From the NCBI GenBank assembly GCA_944372585.1, contig CALVZQ010000003.1, positions 90,754 through 154,753 of the forward strand: a DNA stretch of 64,000 bases, read 5' to 3'. This DNA comes from an uncultured Clostridia bacterium (lineage in GTDB: Bacteria > Bacillota > Clostridia > Christensenellales > UBA1242). The notes beneath the pieces are model-generated. The model had not been told where the DNA came from, made no database searches, and saw only the letters and a program-made list of their open reading frames with translations. The position numbers and the translations under genes are program-made. This document shows, piece after piece, positions 43,246 through 51,564 of this stretch. Positions within the stretch are counted from its first letter, which is position 1. Each line of letters starts with the position of its first letter.

Positions 43246-43812
43246 CTAGACTTTCATGACCTCTTCTTCTTTGTCTTCTGCAAGTTTGTCAGCCATATCT
43301 GTGTATTTATCAATAAGTTTTTGAACTTCTTTTTCACTTGATGCATATTCGTCTTCTGAAAGTTCTCCATCTTTTTTCATGCTTTTCAACATGTCGAGGG
43401 CATCACGACGAACATTTCTCATTGCAACCTTTGTCTCTTCACAAATTTTCTTGACATTCTTAACAATTTCTTTACGTCTTTCTTCCGTAAGCATAGGGAA
43501 AACGAGACGAATCGTCTTTCCATCATCAGTTGGAGTTATGCCGATGTCAGATTGAGAAATTGCCTTTTCAACATTTTTAATTTGAGAAGCGTCCCAAACA
43601 TTGATATTCAAAATTCTTGCTTCTGAAACAGTAACCGTTCCCATTTGAACAATAGGGGTTGGCACCCCATAATATTCTACCATAACTTTATCCAAAATAT
43701 GTGGATTGGCTCTTCCTGCTCTAATAACAAGATATTCATTTTGTTGGTGTAAATATGCTTTTTCCAAATCTTCCTTGCAGTTTGAAAAAATTTCATCAAC
43801 CATTTCGTTCAT
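43246..43812 (-). CDS. frr: Ribosome recycling factor
   Basis: The ~188-aa protein has RRF segments VIRAGRANPHILDKVMVEYYG, TVSEARIL and GKTIRLVFPMLTEERRKE, and a charged C-terminal helix. It splits post-termination ribosomes with EF-G. The start at MNEMVDE has AAAGGAG upstream; the open frame extends 15 codons further without a ribosome binding site. The usual upstream neighbour pyrH is absent. Confidence 0.95.
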   Translation of the reverse strand: MNEMVDEIFSNCKEDLEKAYLHQQNEYLVIRAGRANPHILDKVMVEYYGVPTPIVQMGTVTVSEARILNINVWDASQIKNVEKAISQSDIGITPTDDGKTIRLVFPMLTEERRKEIVKNVKKICEETKVAMRNVRRDALDMLKSMKKDGELSEDEYASSEKEVQKLIDKYTDMADKLAEDKEEEVMKV

Positions 43813-43855
43813 AAATTCTCCTTTAATTTGTTTCAATTTTTGCAACCACAAAAGC

Positions 43856-43884
43856 ATTACAATTTATGCACTCACAAGGGTCAA
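43856..43884 (-). promoter_or_regulatory. Promoter of frr-uppS-cdsA-rseP
   Basis: On the minus strand TTGACC (43879-43884), 17 nt, TGTAAT (43856-43861), about 43 nt before the frr ATG. Confidence 0.55.
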
Positions 43885-43942
43885 ATTCCAATTCAATCTG
43901 CCTACAAATAAACAAAAAATACTTGACCAAATGAACATTTCT

Positions 43943-44186
43943 TTCCGTTATAACTAGAAGCACGAACTTGCTTGCAAAAGTGAGTGCGACGTCGTTTCAA
44001 TGCTTGTGTGAAGTGCGAACTTCAGTGAGCATTTTGCGTAGCAAATAAAATGTGAAACATTTTCTTCCGTTATAACTAGAAGCACGAACTTGCTTGCAAA
44101 AGTGAGTGCGACGTCGTTTCAATGCTTGTGTGAAGTGCGAACTTCAGTGAGCATTTTGCGTAGCAAATAAAATGTGAAACATTTTC
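43943..44186. repeat. Two tandem copies of a 122-bp unit
   Basis: Copy 1 is 43943-44064 and copy 2 is 44065-44186; by eye they are identical. Each unit contains several short inverted repeats: AAAATGT/ACATTTT, TTTGC/GCAAA, TGAAGT/ACTTCA, AAGCA/TGCTT and the palindrome CGACGTCG. Degenerate partial copies of the unit ends occur on both sides. It codes for no plausible protein and differs in composition from the flanks. Confidence 0.9.
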
Positions 44187-44191
44187 TTCAC
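43943..44191 (-). ncRNA. Candidate structured RNA spanning the tandem repeat
   Basis: A minus-strand promoter (44198-44226) points into the repeat. The RNA would start near 44191 with GUGUGAAG, which is complementary to CUUCACAC about 70 nt later, closing a stem around several small hairpins. The pattern recurs in the second unit. No sequence family is recognised. It could also be a long leader reading into frr, since no clear terminator separates the two. Confidence 0.4.
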
Positions 44192-44197
44192 ACAAGC

Positions 44198-44226
44198 ATT
44201 ATAACCTAATCAAAAAAATTTTGCAA
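44198..44226 (-). promoter_or_regulatory. Strong promoter upstream of the tandem repeat
   Basis: On the minus strand TTGCAA (44221-44226), 17 nt, TATAAT (44198-44203). It lies downstream of the terminator of the 44290 gene, so it drives a separate transcript. Confidence 0.65.
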
Positions 44227-44265
44227 ATTATTTTATCTCATTACCAAAAGAATATAATTGTAAAC

Positions 44266-44291
44266 AAAAAAACGACCATACAGTCGTTTTT
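44266..44291 (-). terminator. Intrinsic terminator of the 44290 gene
   Basis: On the minus strand AAAACGAC and GTCGTTTT form an 8-bp stem, loop TGTATG, then a T-run. It overlaps the last bases of the gene. Confidence 0.75.
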
Positions 44292-46224
44292 ATCTTTCAA
44301 AAGTGAATAATGTTGTGTCTTGCCCAAAATCTAGTTTGTTGACTTCTTCATTGAGTTTTCTTAATGGAGAAACCAAATCACCAACATTTTCAACAACCAA
44401 ACTTTCTCCAAACAGTTGTGGTTGTTTGTTTTGTCTTATATCAAAAGTTGTTCTGATTACTTCATCATAAGTTTTGACAATTTCAGATCTAAACAAATCA
44501 GTAATTGCCTCCTTGTCATCAAAACAAGAACTCAAATAGTCCATTGTTTTTTCAAAAAGTTGATCAACATTGGAATATTTTTTCCCAAGATTAAATCTTC
44601 TTTGTTCATAGGTACTTCTTAGGAGGTTGAGAGCATCTTCAATTTGTTCGCTCGTTTCTATTTCTGCAACAGTGACATCATGTATGTCTTTGCCTTCAAT
44701 CAAAAATCTTCTTTCGTGAAGCTGTTTAACATCATTTGCAAGAGACAGAACAAAATCTTTCTTTGATTTCTTTGACACACTTTCGTTTTTCAAAATTTTT
44801 GGCATATATCTTATGTTTTGGCCAACTGTTCTGATTGAATGTCTTAAGGACTTTTCGCCATTAAGTGTTCTTCTTTCTTTTGCCTTAATCAAATCTTCAA
44901 TCTTAGATTCAATTTCAAAATTTCCATCAAAGAAAATTTCCACAAACTTATGCAAACAATCTTTGTCAGACATACTCTCCACCTCTATATCTTGCATAAC
45001 AGCAGTGTTTGTCAATTTTTCTATGATTTTCTTGACGCTGAAATCAATATTGCTTGCAAACAGAGTTTTTCCAAACTCAAAAAACTTATCAAAATATTTT
45101 TCATCTGGAAATTCTGCGTCCAACCTTTCAATCTCCTTCAAAAGAATTGAAAATTGCGAAGAATTCATTCCAATCATATACGGGTTTGATGCAAGATATT
45201 TTGCAATATCGGTCTTTGATTTTTTGCTTATGATTTCAAGAGATCTAATGTTTTTGGTTGCATTTCTGACAATCTTGTCAAATGGAATTTGATTTAATAT
45301 GGCAAGATTGATCGGCTCTTCAAAATATGCCTTAAATTGATATGCATACGAGTTTGAAGTGAAATCCGAAACCACGTCAACCAAATAGTTTTCTTTTTTA
45401 AACATTGTTGAAGAATTGATTGTAAGCAATGATGAATTGTTCTTCAACCACTTTCTTACCATGATCGTCCTGTATTCCAAAAAAGATAAATTTGGATTTT
45501 TTGCGGAAATCATGGCATAACTTTTCTCCAATTTTGGCATCATTTTGCTTTGTAAATAATCAAAAGCATCTTGTATCCTGTCAGTTGATGTGACAAACAG
45601 TGAAGGATTAATTTTCAAAATGTCAACAACCTCATGTTTTCTGAACACTCTGTATGCTTTGTTTCTTTCATAAACCATCAACCCTTGAAGTTTGTCAAAA
45701 ATTTGTGAAAATTTATATGCATACCCCTTTGCAATTAATGATGAACACTTTTCAAAAATTTCAACAGCTTCTTGATCGGTCAAATTTAGCGTTTTGACCA
45801 GAGCACTATAGATATATCTGAAATCACGATTAACATCATATGCCTTTAAAGATGTTTCGGCATCTTTTTTCAGGTTCCCATCAGTCAAAACAGAACAATA
45901 CAAAATTTTGTATGTGTTTATTTTTCTTGAAGAGGTTTGTCTGAACAAATTATCAAGTCGTTCCCTCATTTCTGACAAACTTTCTTTATCTGAAAACTGA
46001 GAATAATCCAGTTTTGAAAGAAAAACGTGTCCAACTTTTCTTTTTAATTTTTCATCGACTTGATCAACAAATGCGTCAAGATACGGAAAAACCGTGTTTA
46101 ACATCACCAACAAGCGACTTTGGTCAATAGATTTTTTGAACTTTTCTTGAAGCATTTTTTCCGTTTCTTCTTTTGACAAAGCAAAATATTTGTAAACTTT
46201 TTGAAAAAAATCTTCTCTGCTCAT
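44290..46224 (-). CDS. Large unknown all-helical repeat protein
   Basis: The 644-aa protein has no signal peptide or TM and is predicted almost entirely helical. Recurrent segments such as KINPSLFVTSTDRIQDAF, SNPYMIGMNSSQFSILL and NNSSLLTINSSTMF resemble each other and, loosely, the mTERF helical repeat (NPxLL followed by a helix); this is inference. The last ~150 residues are charged. It is transcribed from its own consensus promoter and lies between tsf and frr, where pyrH is usual. The start was taken as ATG 46224 (AAGGAG 8 nt upstream); a TTG one codon earlier is the alternative. Confidence 0.65.
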   Translation of the reverse strand: MSREDFFQKVYKYFALSKEETEKMLQEKFKKSIDQSRLLVMLNTVFPYLDAFVDQVDEKLKRKVGHVFLSKLDYSQFSDKESLSEMRERLDNLFRQTSSRKINTYKILYCSVLTDGNLKKDAETSLKAYDVNRDFRYIYSALVKTLNLTDQEAVEIFEKCSSLIAKGYAYKFSQIFDKLQGLMVYERNKAYRVFRKHEVVDILKINPSLFVTSTDRIQDAFDYLQSKMMPKLEKSYAMISAKNPNLSFLEYRTIMVRKWLKNNSSLLTINSSTMFKKENYLVDVVSDFTSNSYAYQFKAYFEEPINLAILNQIPFDKIVRNATKNIRSLEIISKKSKTDIAKYLASNPYMIGMNSSQFSILLKEIERLDAEFPDEKYFDKFFEFGKTLFASNIDFSVKKIIEKLTNTAVMQDIEVESMSDKDCLHKFVEIFFDGNFEIESKIEDLIKAKERRTLNGEKSLRHSIRTVGQNIRYMPKILKNESVSKKSKKDFVLSLANDVKQLHERRFLIEGKDIHDVTVAEIETSEQIEDALNLLRSTYEQRRFNLGKKYSNVDQLFEKTMDYLSSCFDDKEAITDLFRSEIVKTYDEVIRTTFDIRQNKQPQLFGESLVVENVGDLVSPLRKLNEEVNKLDFGQDTTLFTFER

Positions 46225-46244
46225 CAAATCATCTCCTTGATGAC

Positions 46245-46273
46245 ATTATAAACCGTAAACCATGTTTTGTCAA
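46245..46273 (-). promoter_or_regulatory. Full-consensus promoter of the 44290 gene
   Basis: On the minus strand TTGACA (46268-46273), 17 nt, TATAAT (46245-46250). This is an exact sigma-A consensus, implying strong expression. Confidence 0.8.
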
Positions 46274-46346
46274 TATAAAAATTTTTAAATTTCGACATTA
46301 ATAATCAAAAAAAGTCCAAAAAAGAATCAAATTTTTGATTGTTGAA

Positions 46347-46377
46347 ACAAAAAAGACGCCAAATTTTTGACGTCTTT
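46347..46377 (-). terminator. Intrinsic terminator of rpsB-tsf
   Basis: On the minus strand AAAGACGTCAAA and TTTGGCGTCTTT form a 12-bp stem with one wobble, followed by TTTTTG. Confidence 0.8.
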
Positions 46378-46381
46378 GAAA

Positions 46382-47035
46382 TTATTTTCCTGCCATTTGT
46401 TTTGCAACTTCTTCAGCCAAGTTGTCGTTTCTCTTTTCCATTCCTTCGCCAAGTTCATAGCGTTTGAATCTACGAATAGAAATTTTTTCTCCAATCTTAA
46501 GGGTTGCTTCAGTCAAAAGGTCTTTGATTGTAAGGTCAGGATTTTTTACGAAATGTTGGTTCAAAAGGCAAACATCTTCATAAAATTTCTTAACTCTTCC
46601 TTCAACCATTTTTTCAATGATTGCTTCAGGTTTTCCCTCGTTCTTTGCTTGTGCTCTCAAAATTTCTTTTTCTTTTTCAAGTTCGGTTGGATCAACATCA
46701 GCTTCCGCAACATACTTAGGATTTGCAGCTGCAATATGCATTGCAATGTCTTTAACCAATGTTTGGAAATCGTCGCTCTTTGCAACGAAGTCTGTTTCAC
46801 AGTTAACTTCAACCAAAACACCAATTCTTCCGCCCATGTGAATGTAAGAAGCAACCAAACCTTCAGAAGCAATTCTTCCTTGTTTTTTGTCAACAGCCTT
46901 AAGTCCTCTTTCTCTCAAAAGAACAATAGCCTTTTCAAAATCTCCATTTGCATCTGTAAGTGCTTTTTTGCATTCCATCATGCCAACGCCTGTTTGTGCT
47001 CTAAGACGGGCAACATCTTGTGCAGTAAAACTCAT
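46382..47035 (-). CDS. tsf: Elongation factor Ts
   Basis: The 217-aa short-form EF-Ts begins [20 protein letters not shown] and has [17 protein letters not shown] (UBA-like domain), then the core [10 protein letters not shown]. It recycles EF-Tu-GDP. One C-terminal core subdomain is shorter than in E. coli (283 aa), as in several other lineages. The start at 47035 fits the family; an ATG two codons upstream is closer to GGAG. Confidence 0.95.
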   Translation of the reverse strand: MSFTAQDVARLRAQTGVGMMECKKALTDANGDFEKAIVLLRERGLKAVDKKQGRIASEGLVASYIHMGGRIGVLVEVNCETDFVAKSDDFQTLVKDIAMHIAAANPKYVAEADVDPTELEKEKEILRAQAKNEGKPEAIIEKMVEGRVKKFYEDVCLLNQHFVKNPDLTIKDLLTEATLKIGEKISIRRFKRYELGEGMEKRNDNLAEEVAKQMAGK

Positions 47036-47064
47036 AATCATAATCTCCTTTCAAAAATAAAATT

Positions 47065-47970
47065 TTATTCAGAAACTGTTTCTTCAGTTTTAGCTTCTGT
47101 TTCAGTTTTTTCTGATTTTTCTTCTGTCTTTTCTTTCTTTACAGGAGCTTTTTTCTTTGGTTTTCTTGCAGGTTTCTTAACTTCTTCTCCTGCTTCTGCA
47201 TCAGCAACACTTGGTTTTGCTTGTTCGAGCAAACTTTCAAGGTCAACTTCTTCTTCAGCATTTTCTTCGTCGTCCTTCTTCATTGAAACGCCTTCTCTTG
47301 CTTCGATAACAGCATCAGCGATTGCGCCAGCAATGAGTTTGACTGAACGAATTGCATCGTCGTTTCCTGGGATAACAACATCAACACCTGATGGATCGCA
47401 GTTTGTGTCAACCAAACTTACAACAGGAATGTTCAAAATGTTTGCTTCATGAACACAGATTTTTTCATTTGTTGGGTCAACAACAAACAAAACTCCAGGA
47501 AGTTCTCTCATATCCTTAATTCCGCCAAGGTTCTTTTCAAGTTTGTCTCTTTCTTGTTTGAGAAGAGTAACTTCTTTCTTTGGAAGAAGTTCAAATTCTC
47601 CAACTTTTTCCATTTGATTGAGTTTGTTGAGTCTCTCAATTCTGTTTCTGATTGTCTTGAAATTTGTTAAAGTTCCCCCAAGCCAACGAGTGTTGATGTA
47701 GAACATTCCACATCTTTCGGCTTCTTCTTTGATTGCTTCTTGAGCTTGTTTCTTTGTTCCAACAAAAAGAACGCTTTTTCCGCTTGCAACAACATCACGA
47801 ACAAAACTGTAAGCCTTGTCAACTTGTTCTGATGTCACTTCCAAATTGATGATATGAATGTCATTTCTAGCGGTAAAAATGTATTCTTTCATCTTTGGAT
47901 TCCACTTTCTGGATTGGTGACCAAAATGAACACCAGCTTCCAAAAGTTGTTTCATTGAAATAACTGACAT
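47065..47970 (-). CDS. rpsB: 30S ribosomal protein S2 (uS2) with charged C-terminal tail
   Basis: The 301-aa protein begins [18 protein letters not shown] and has [20 protein letters not shown] and [12 protein letters not shown], the S2 core. A tail of about 60 residues rich in Lys, Glu, Ala and Thr ([20 protein letters not shown]) extends past the usual end. The start has AAGGAGGG upstream. Followed by tsf. Confidence 0.97.
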   Translation of the reverse strand: MSVISMKQLLEAGVHFGHQSRKWNPKMKEYIFTARNDIHIINLEVTSEQVDKAYSFVRDVVASGKSVLFVGTKKQAQEAIKEEAERCGMFYINTRWLGGTLTNFKTIRNRIERLNKLNQMEKVGEFELLPKKEVTLLKQERDKLEKNLGGIKDMRELPGVLFVVDPTNEKICVHEANILNIPVVSLVDTNCDPSGVDVVIPGNDDAIRSVKLIAGAIADAVIEAREGVSMKKDDEENAEEEVDLESLLEQAKPSVADAEAGEEVKKPARKPKKKAPVKKEKTEEKSEKTETEAKTEETVSE

Positions 47971-48182
47971 AAATTTTCCCTCCTTGTTTTTTGTCTTCCC
48001 CAAAGTTTTAACTCCCAAAATCAACCCAAAAATGAGACCATTTTTTTGCAAGTGAACGGATTCAAAAAAAATAAAAATTACGATTGTTCACAAGCGTTCA
48101 GGCAACGGATTTTGAAATGCCCTTTGAGTGTTAATTTGTCCAATGACTTTGGCAGTATAGCACAAAAAAAAATAAATTGCAA
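47971..48182 (-). promoter_or_regulatory. rpsB promoter and ~180-nt leader
   Basis: On the minus strand TTGCAA (48177-48182), 17 nt, TATACT (48154-48159) with an extended TGC, then about 180 nt before the rpsB ATG. The leader holds related segments (AAUCCGUUGCCUGAACGCUUG and GAAUCCGUUCACUUGC). Length and structure suggest autoregulation by S2, known for other rpsB leaders; I cannot match a specific Rfam model. Confidence 0.5.
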
Positions 48183-48246
48183 GCATTTTGACTTTACTTT
48201 GCAAAATATTTTTAAATCAAACAATAATTCTCCATTTTATTATGTA

Positions 48247-48705
48247 TCACTTATGGTAACTTTTCCCACTTTCAATCATAAAACCACGATAGATTTGTTC
48301 CAAAAGCATAATTCTGAACAGATTGTGGGGAAATGTCATTGGAGAGAAAGAAATTCTTTCGTCACACCTGTCCCTGACACTCTGGCTGACACCATAAGAA
48401 CCACCAATCACAAAACTGAGCGTAGATGTTTTCAAAGAAAGTTCTTTCAACTTCTTTGCAAATTTTTCACTGCCAATTTCGGTGCTGTTTATGTCACACA
48501 GAATGGAATACCCTTTGAGTTTTTTCAAAATCTCTTCCCCTTCTTTTTCCAAAATCATCTCAGGGTTTGAAAGTTGATTCTGTTCTTTGACTTCAATGAT
48601 ATTCAACTTGCAGAAAGCAGAAAGTCTTTTGCAATATTCTTCCTGATGTTCTTTGGAAAACTTTTCTTTCAAGTTTCCCACACAAACAATGTTAATCGTC
48701 ATCAT
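48247..48705 (-). CDS. rlmH: 23S rRNA pseudouridine-1915 N3-methyltransferase RlmH
   Basis: The ~152-aa SPOUT methyltransferase contains INIVCVGNLKEKF at the start and VIGGSYGVSQSVRDRCDERIS, then FPHNLFRIMLLEQIYRG near the end, the RlmH signature. The start overlaps the upstream CPBP stop (ATGA); two adjacent ATGs are possible. Confidence 0.95.
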   Translation of the reverse strand: MMTINIVCVGNLKEKFSKEHQEEYCKRLSAFCKLNIIEVKEQNQLSNPEMILEKEGEEILKKLKGYSILCDINSTEIGSEKFAKKLKELSLKTSTLSFVIGGSYGVSQSVRDRCDERISFSPMTFPHNLFRIMLLEQIYRGFMIESGKSYHK

Positions 48706-49874
48706 AACAACCCCCAAATGAATGTCATGATTGTGACAATGGCAGACAAAGCAATCGCACCATAGAGAAAGATTTTGCTTTTGACCGCCGTTTGATCTTG
48801 TGACTCTTGTTTTTCTGTTTCAATTTTTTCAACTTCGTCAAAAATGTTTTTCATGTTCTTATCGACAAAATCCATAAAATCTTTCAAATCAATATAGACG
48901 ACATGTCTTCCTGCATAGTCAACATCCTTCACGTTTGTTGGTTGTTGATTTTTGATGTTTTCAACATCATTGAAGTATGCCTGACGAATGAACATTGATG
49001 TAAGTTGTTTTTGTTTTGCAACAAAATTGTAATTAAACGAATCCTTAATCAAAAATTTTGTCGCCTCGATCGCAAGCATAACGAGCAGACAGAGGAAAAG
49101 GATAAACATAACCAAACCAAGCACAGAATTTGCAGTCAAAAATTCTGAGATATATGAGAATAGAGTGCCAATCGCCCAGCCCTTTGCTCTGGCAAATGAA
49201 AGAAAGACACTTATTGCGTTGTTCATGAAATGGACAATGATGCATGGATAAATTGAACTTGTGCACCAACAAATATATCCCAAAAACAAACCGATTATTG
49301 TTGCATAGAAAAATTGCTCAATGTTCAAATGCAAAAGACCAAACAGCACTCCAGAAATGATAATGCTCTTTTTCATTCCAAGGTTTGAATTCCCTTTCAA
49401 AAGCATTCCACGATGCAAAGTTTCTTCACAGATTGCTGGCAAGATTGCAGTGCAAAGAAGATTCAACAGGAAAACCCACCAAGTCGCTGGCAAAGAAGTG
49501 GTTGACGTTGATGGTTTATATCCAAAAAGTTGAATCAGCGAATTGAAGAAACTTGACACATACACATTCAAAAAGAAAACAATGACCCCAAGCGCAATGG
49601 CAACAAGCACAGATTTGAAAGATATCTTTTTGTAACTGAAAAATTTGAAAGTTTCTTTTGTTTTTGCCTTGTTGAGCCATTTAAACAACAAAAATGGCAA
49701 CAAAAAAAGTAAGCCAACTTGTGTTACGATGCTGATAATATAAGAACCATAAACACCAATTTGAGAAGCAAAAACAGAACACAAAATTCTGATGACAACA
49801 AACCCTACAACGACAATAAAATAAATTAGATTAGTATAAAAATTTACTTTATCAATTTTCCTGTTTTCAACCAT
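48702..49874 (-). CDS. CPBP-family intramembrane metalloprotease
   Basis: The 390-aa polytopic protein (about eight TM segments) has the CPBP/Abi motifs: CEETLHRGMLLKG (EExxxR), FGLLHLN (FxxxH) and HFMNNA (HxxxN). A soluble tail of ~110 residues follows, ending in one more TM. Members include type II CAAX prenyl proteases and bacteriocin self-immunity proteins; the substrate is unknown. Paralogous to the next gene upstream; ribosome binding site GGAG. Confidence 0.85.
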   Translation of the reverse strand: MVENRKIDKVNFYTNLIYFIVVVGFVVIRILCSVFASQIGVYGSYIISIVTQVGLLFLLPFLLFKWLNKAKTKETFKFFSYKKISFKSVLVAIALGVIVFFLNVYVSSFFNSLIQLFGYKPSTSTTSLPATWWVFLLNLLCTAILPAICEETLHRGMLLKGNSNLGMKKSIIISGVLFGLLHLNIEQFFYATIIGLFLGYICWCTSSIYPCIIVHFMNNAISVFLSFARAKGWAIGTLFSYISEFLTANSVLGLVMFILFLCLLVMLAIEATKFLIKDSFNYNFVAKQKQLTSMFIRQAYFNDVENIKNQQPTNVKDVDYAGRHVVYIDLKDFMDFVDKNMKNIFDEVEKIETEKQESQDQTAVKSKIFLYGAIALSAIVTIMTFIWGLL

Positions 49875-49957
49875 AGTTTCTCCAAAATTAATATACTCTC
49901 TAAACCTTATATTTATAACATTGAAATAACTTCAAAATTTTCAATGAATGACCAAAA

Positions 49958-50968
49958 TCACACTAGATTTAAGACAATGACAATGACTGCAAAAACAATT
50001 CCACACAAAATTGTCAAAGGAAGTTTTCCAACACTGAGTGCTGGTGTTTGAGTCACTTCTCCTGTTTTTTCCACTTGAACAATCTTGTGCTTTCTCAAAT
50101 AATATTTGTCCAAAAGCCAGAAGACAACGCAAGTAAGTCCTGCCAAGAAAATTGCAAGCAAAACAAACCACCAAGTTATGTTGAAAGACAAATCAATTGC
50201 ATTGATGTTTGATAGGAAACTTATTGTGATTGTTGTGAAATTGTTAAAGAAGTGAATAATCATCGGATAGAGCAAATTGTTTGTTCTGTCCATAACAACA
50301 GCAAGCACACAACCCAAAATGAATGGATAGATGAGTTGCACAATGTTTTGATGCATCAAAGCAAAGAGCAATGCACTCAAAAGCACACTTCCAACCTTTG
50401 AAAATCTTTCTTTAAGTCCCTGGAAGATCATGCCTCTGAAAATCAACTCTTCACAAATTGCAGGAACGACTGCCAAAATCAAAAGATTGAGAAAATACCA
50501 GCCAACGTTGTCAAGTGGAAGAGAAACCGAACTTGTTTCAATTCCCATAGCCGTAAACATTGCACCAAAGCAGCCTTCAATCAACCAAATAAAACCGATA
50601 ACACTGACAATTCCAACAACTGCTGAAAGCAAACAAGTCCAAACATTCGCCTTCTTAAACGAAATGTTGCAGGCACTGTTTTTGATTCGATTTGTCTTGT
50701 TATAGCAGAAAAATAAACAAATGAAAACTATCTCAGTCAGAAGCATGGACAAAATGAGAAACCAAAGTTGTCCATACATAACTTCGCTCATATCTTGCCC
50801 TTCGAATGAAACCCCTGTCCCCACCATGATTGCATAACTTACATAGGTAAAGACAAAAGCAATTGCAAATGGCAAAAGAAGCGCATAAAGAAACACCTTC
50901 CCAGAGTCTTTGGTGGTGTAGAAATTTCTTTTTTCAAATTGTTTTCTAAGTTCTTTCGTGTTTTCCAT
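49958..50968 (-). CDS. CPBP-family intramembrane metalloprotease (paralogue)
   Basis: The 336-aa membrane protein has CEELIFRGMIFQG, FALMHQN and HFFNN, the three CPBP motifs. It shares overall layout with the protein at 48702, so a tandem duplication is likely. There is no Shine-Dalgarno sequence: the extended -10 TGT-TATTAT ends 7 nt before the ATG, predicting a leaderless mRNA. Divergent from tadA with only 81 bp between the start codons. Confidence 0.85.
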   Translation of the reverse strand: MENTKELRKQFEKRNFYTTKDSGKVFLYALLLPFAIAFVFTYVSYAIMVGTGVSFEGQDMSEVMYGQLWFLILSMLLTEIVFICLFFCYNKTNRIKNSACNISFKKANVWTCLLSAVVGIVSVIGFIWLIEGCFGAMFTAMGIETSSVSLPLDNVGWYFLNLLILAVVPAICEELIFRGMIFQGLKERFSKVGSVLLSALLFALMHQNIVQLIYPFILGCVLAVVMDRTNNLLYPMIIHFFNNFTTITISFLSNINAIDLSFNITWWFVLLAIFLAGLTCVVFWLLDKYYLRKHKIVQVEKTGEVTQTPALSVGKLPLTILCGIVFAVIVIVLNLV

Positions 50969-50975
50969 ATCACAA

Positions 50976-51004
50976 ATAATAACACACTAAAAACAAAAAA
51001 ACAA
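50976..51004 (-). promoter_or_regulatory. Promoter giving a leaderless mRNA for the 49958 CPBP gene
   Basis: On the minus strand TTGTTT (50999-51004), 17 nt, TATTAT (50976-50981) with an extended TGT. The predicted start is at about 50969, beside the ATG. Confidence 0.6.
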
Positions 51005-51014
51005 ACAATTCTGC

Positions 51015-51043
51015 TAGACAAACCACAAATTTATTGATAAAAT
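51015..51043 (+). promoter_or_regulatory. Promoter giving a leaderless tadA mRNA
   Basis: TAGACA (51015-51020), 17 nt, TAAAAT (51038-51043) with an extended TGA. The predicted start, at about 51050, is the A of the tadA ATG. Confidence 0.6.
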
Positions 51044-51049
51044 CAAATT

Positions 51050-51514
51050 ATGGAAAATTTTATGGGAACAGCAATCAAAGAAGCAAAGATTGCCTTGAAA
51101 AAAGAAGAAGTCCCAATTGGAGCAGTGATAGTCAAAGACGGAAAAATCATTGCAAAAGGACATAACCAAAGAGAAAAAAAGAAAAATTCTCTAATGCACG
51201 CAGAGATGATTGCAATTTCAAAGGCTTGCAAAAAATTGCATGATTGGCGTCTTGAAAACTGCACAATGTATGTCACACTTGAACCATGCCCAATGTGCGC
51301 TGGCGCAATAACCAACGCTCGCATAGAAAAAGTTGTCTACGGTGCAAAAGACAAAACATCAGAAGATGGTTTGTTTGAAAAAATTTTGACCAGCAACCGC
51401 CTTAACCACAAAACTGAATTTATGCAAGACACTGAAAACGAAAAGGAATGTTCAAGGCTTTTGACAGAATTTTTTAAGAATAGAAGAACCAAAAAAAACA
51501 GAAATAAGTCTTGA
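51050..51514 (+). CDS. tadA: tRNA-specific adenosine deaminase
   Basis: The 154-aa zinc deaminase converts A34 to inosine in tRNA-Arg(ACG). Zinc and catalytic residues are H50-A-E52 (MHAEM) and C80, C83 (PCPMC). FFKNRR near the end is typical of TadA. It has no Shine-Dalgarno sequence and a predicted leaderless start; a Met four codons in also lacks a ribosome binding site. The ThyX-like gene's promoter overlaps its 3' end. Confidence 0.94.
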   Translation: MENFMGTAIKEAKIALKKEEVPIGAVIVKDGKIIAKGHNQREKKKNSLMHAEMIAISKACKKLHDWRLENCTMYVTLEPCPMCAGAITNARIEKVVYGAKDKTSEDGLFEKILTSNRLNHKTEFMQDTENEKECSRLLTEFFKNRRTKKNRNKS

Positions 51515-51539
51515 TTTTTAGATTTTCGTGTGATATATT
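51511..51539 (+). promoter_or_regulatory. Promoter of the ThyX-like gene
   Basis: TTGATT (51511-51516), 17 nt, TATATT (51534-51539) with an extended TGA. The mRNA leader of about 20 nt carries AAAAGGAG. Confidence 0.65.
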
Positions 51540-51564
51540 TTAAGCAAAAGAAAAGGAGAAGGAT

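Noticed and set aside
43943-44186. CRISPR-like array
   Set aside because: There are only two units of 122 bp in direct contact, with no variable spacers and no cas genes nearby.
48043-48246. Protein-coding gene upstream of rpsB on the plus strand
   Set aside because: The frame runs antisense through the rpsB leader and rlmH and has no start signals.
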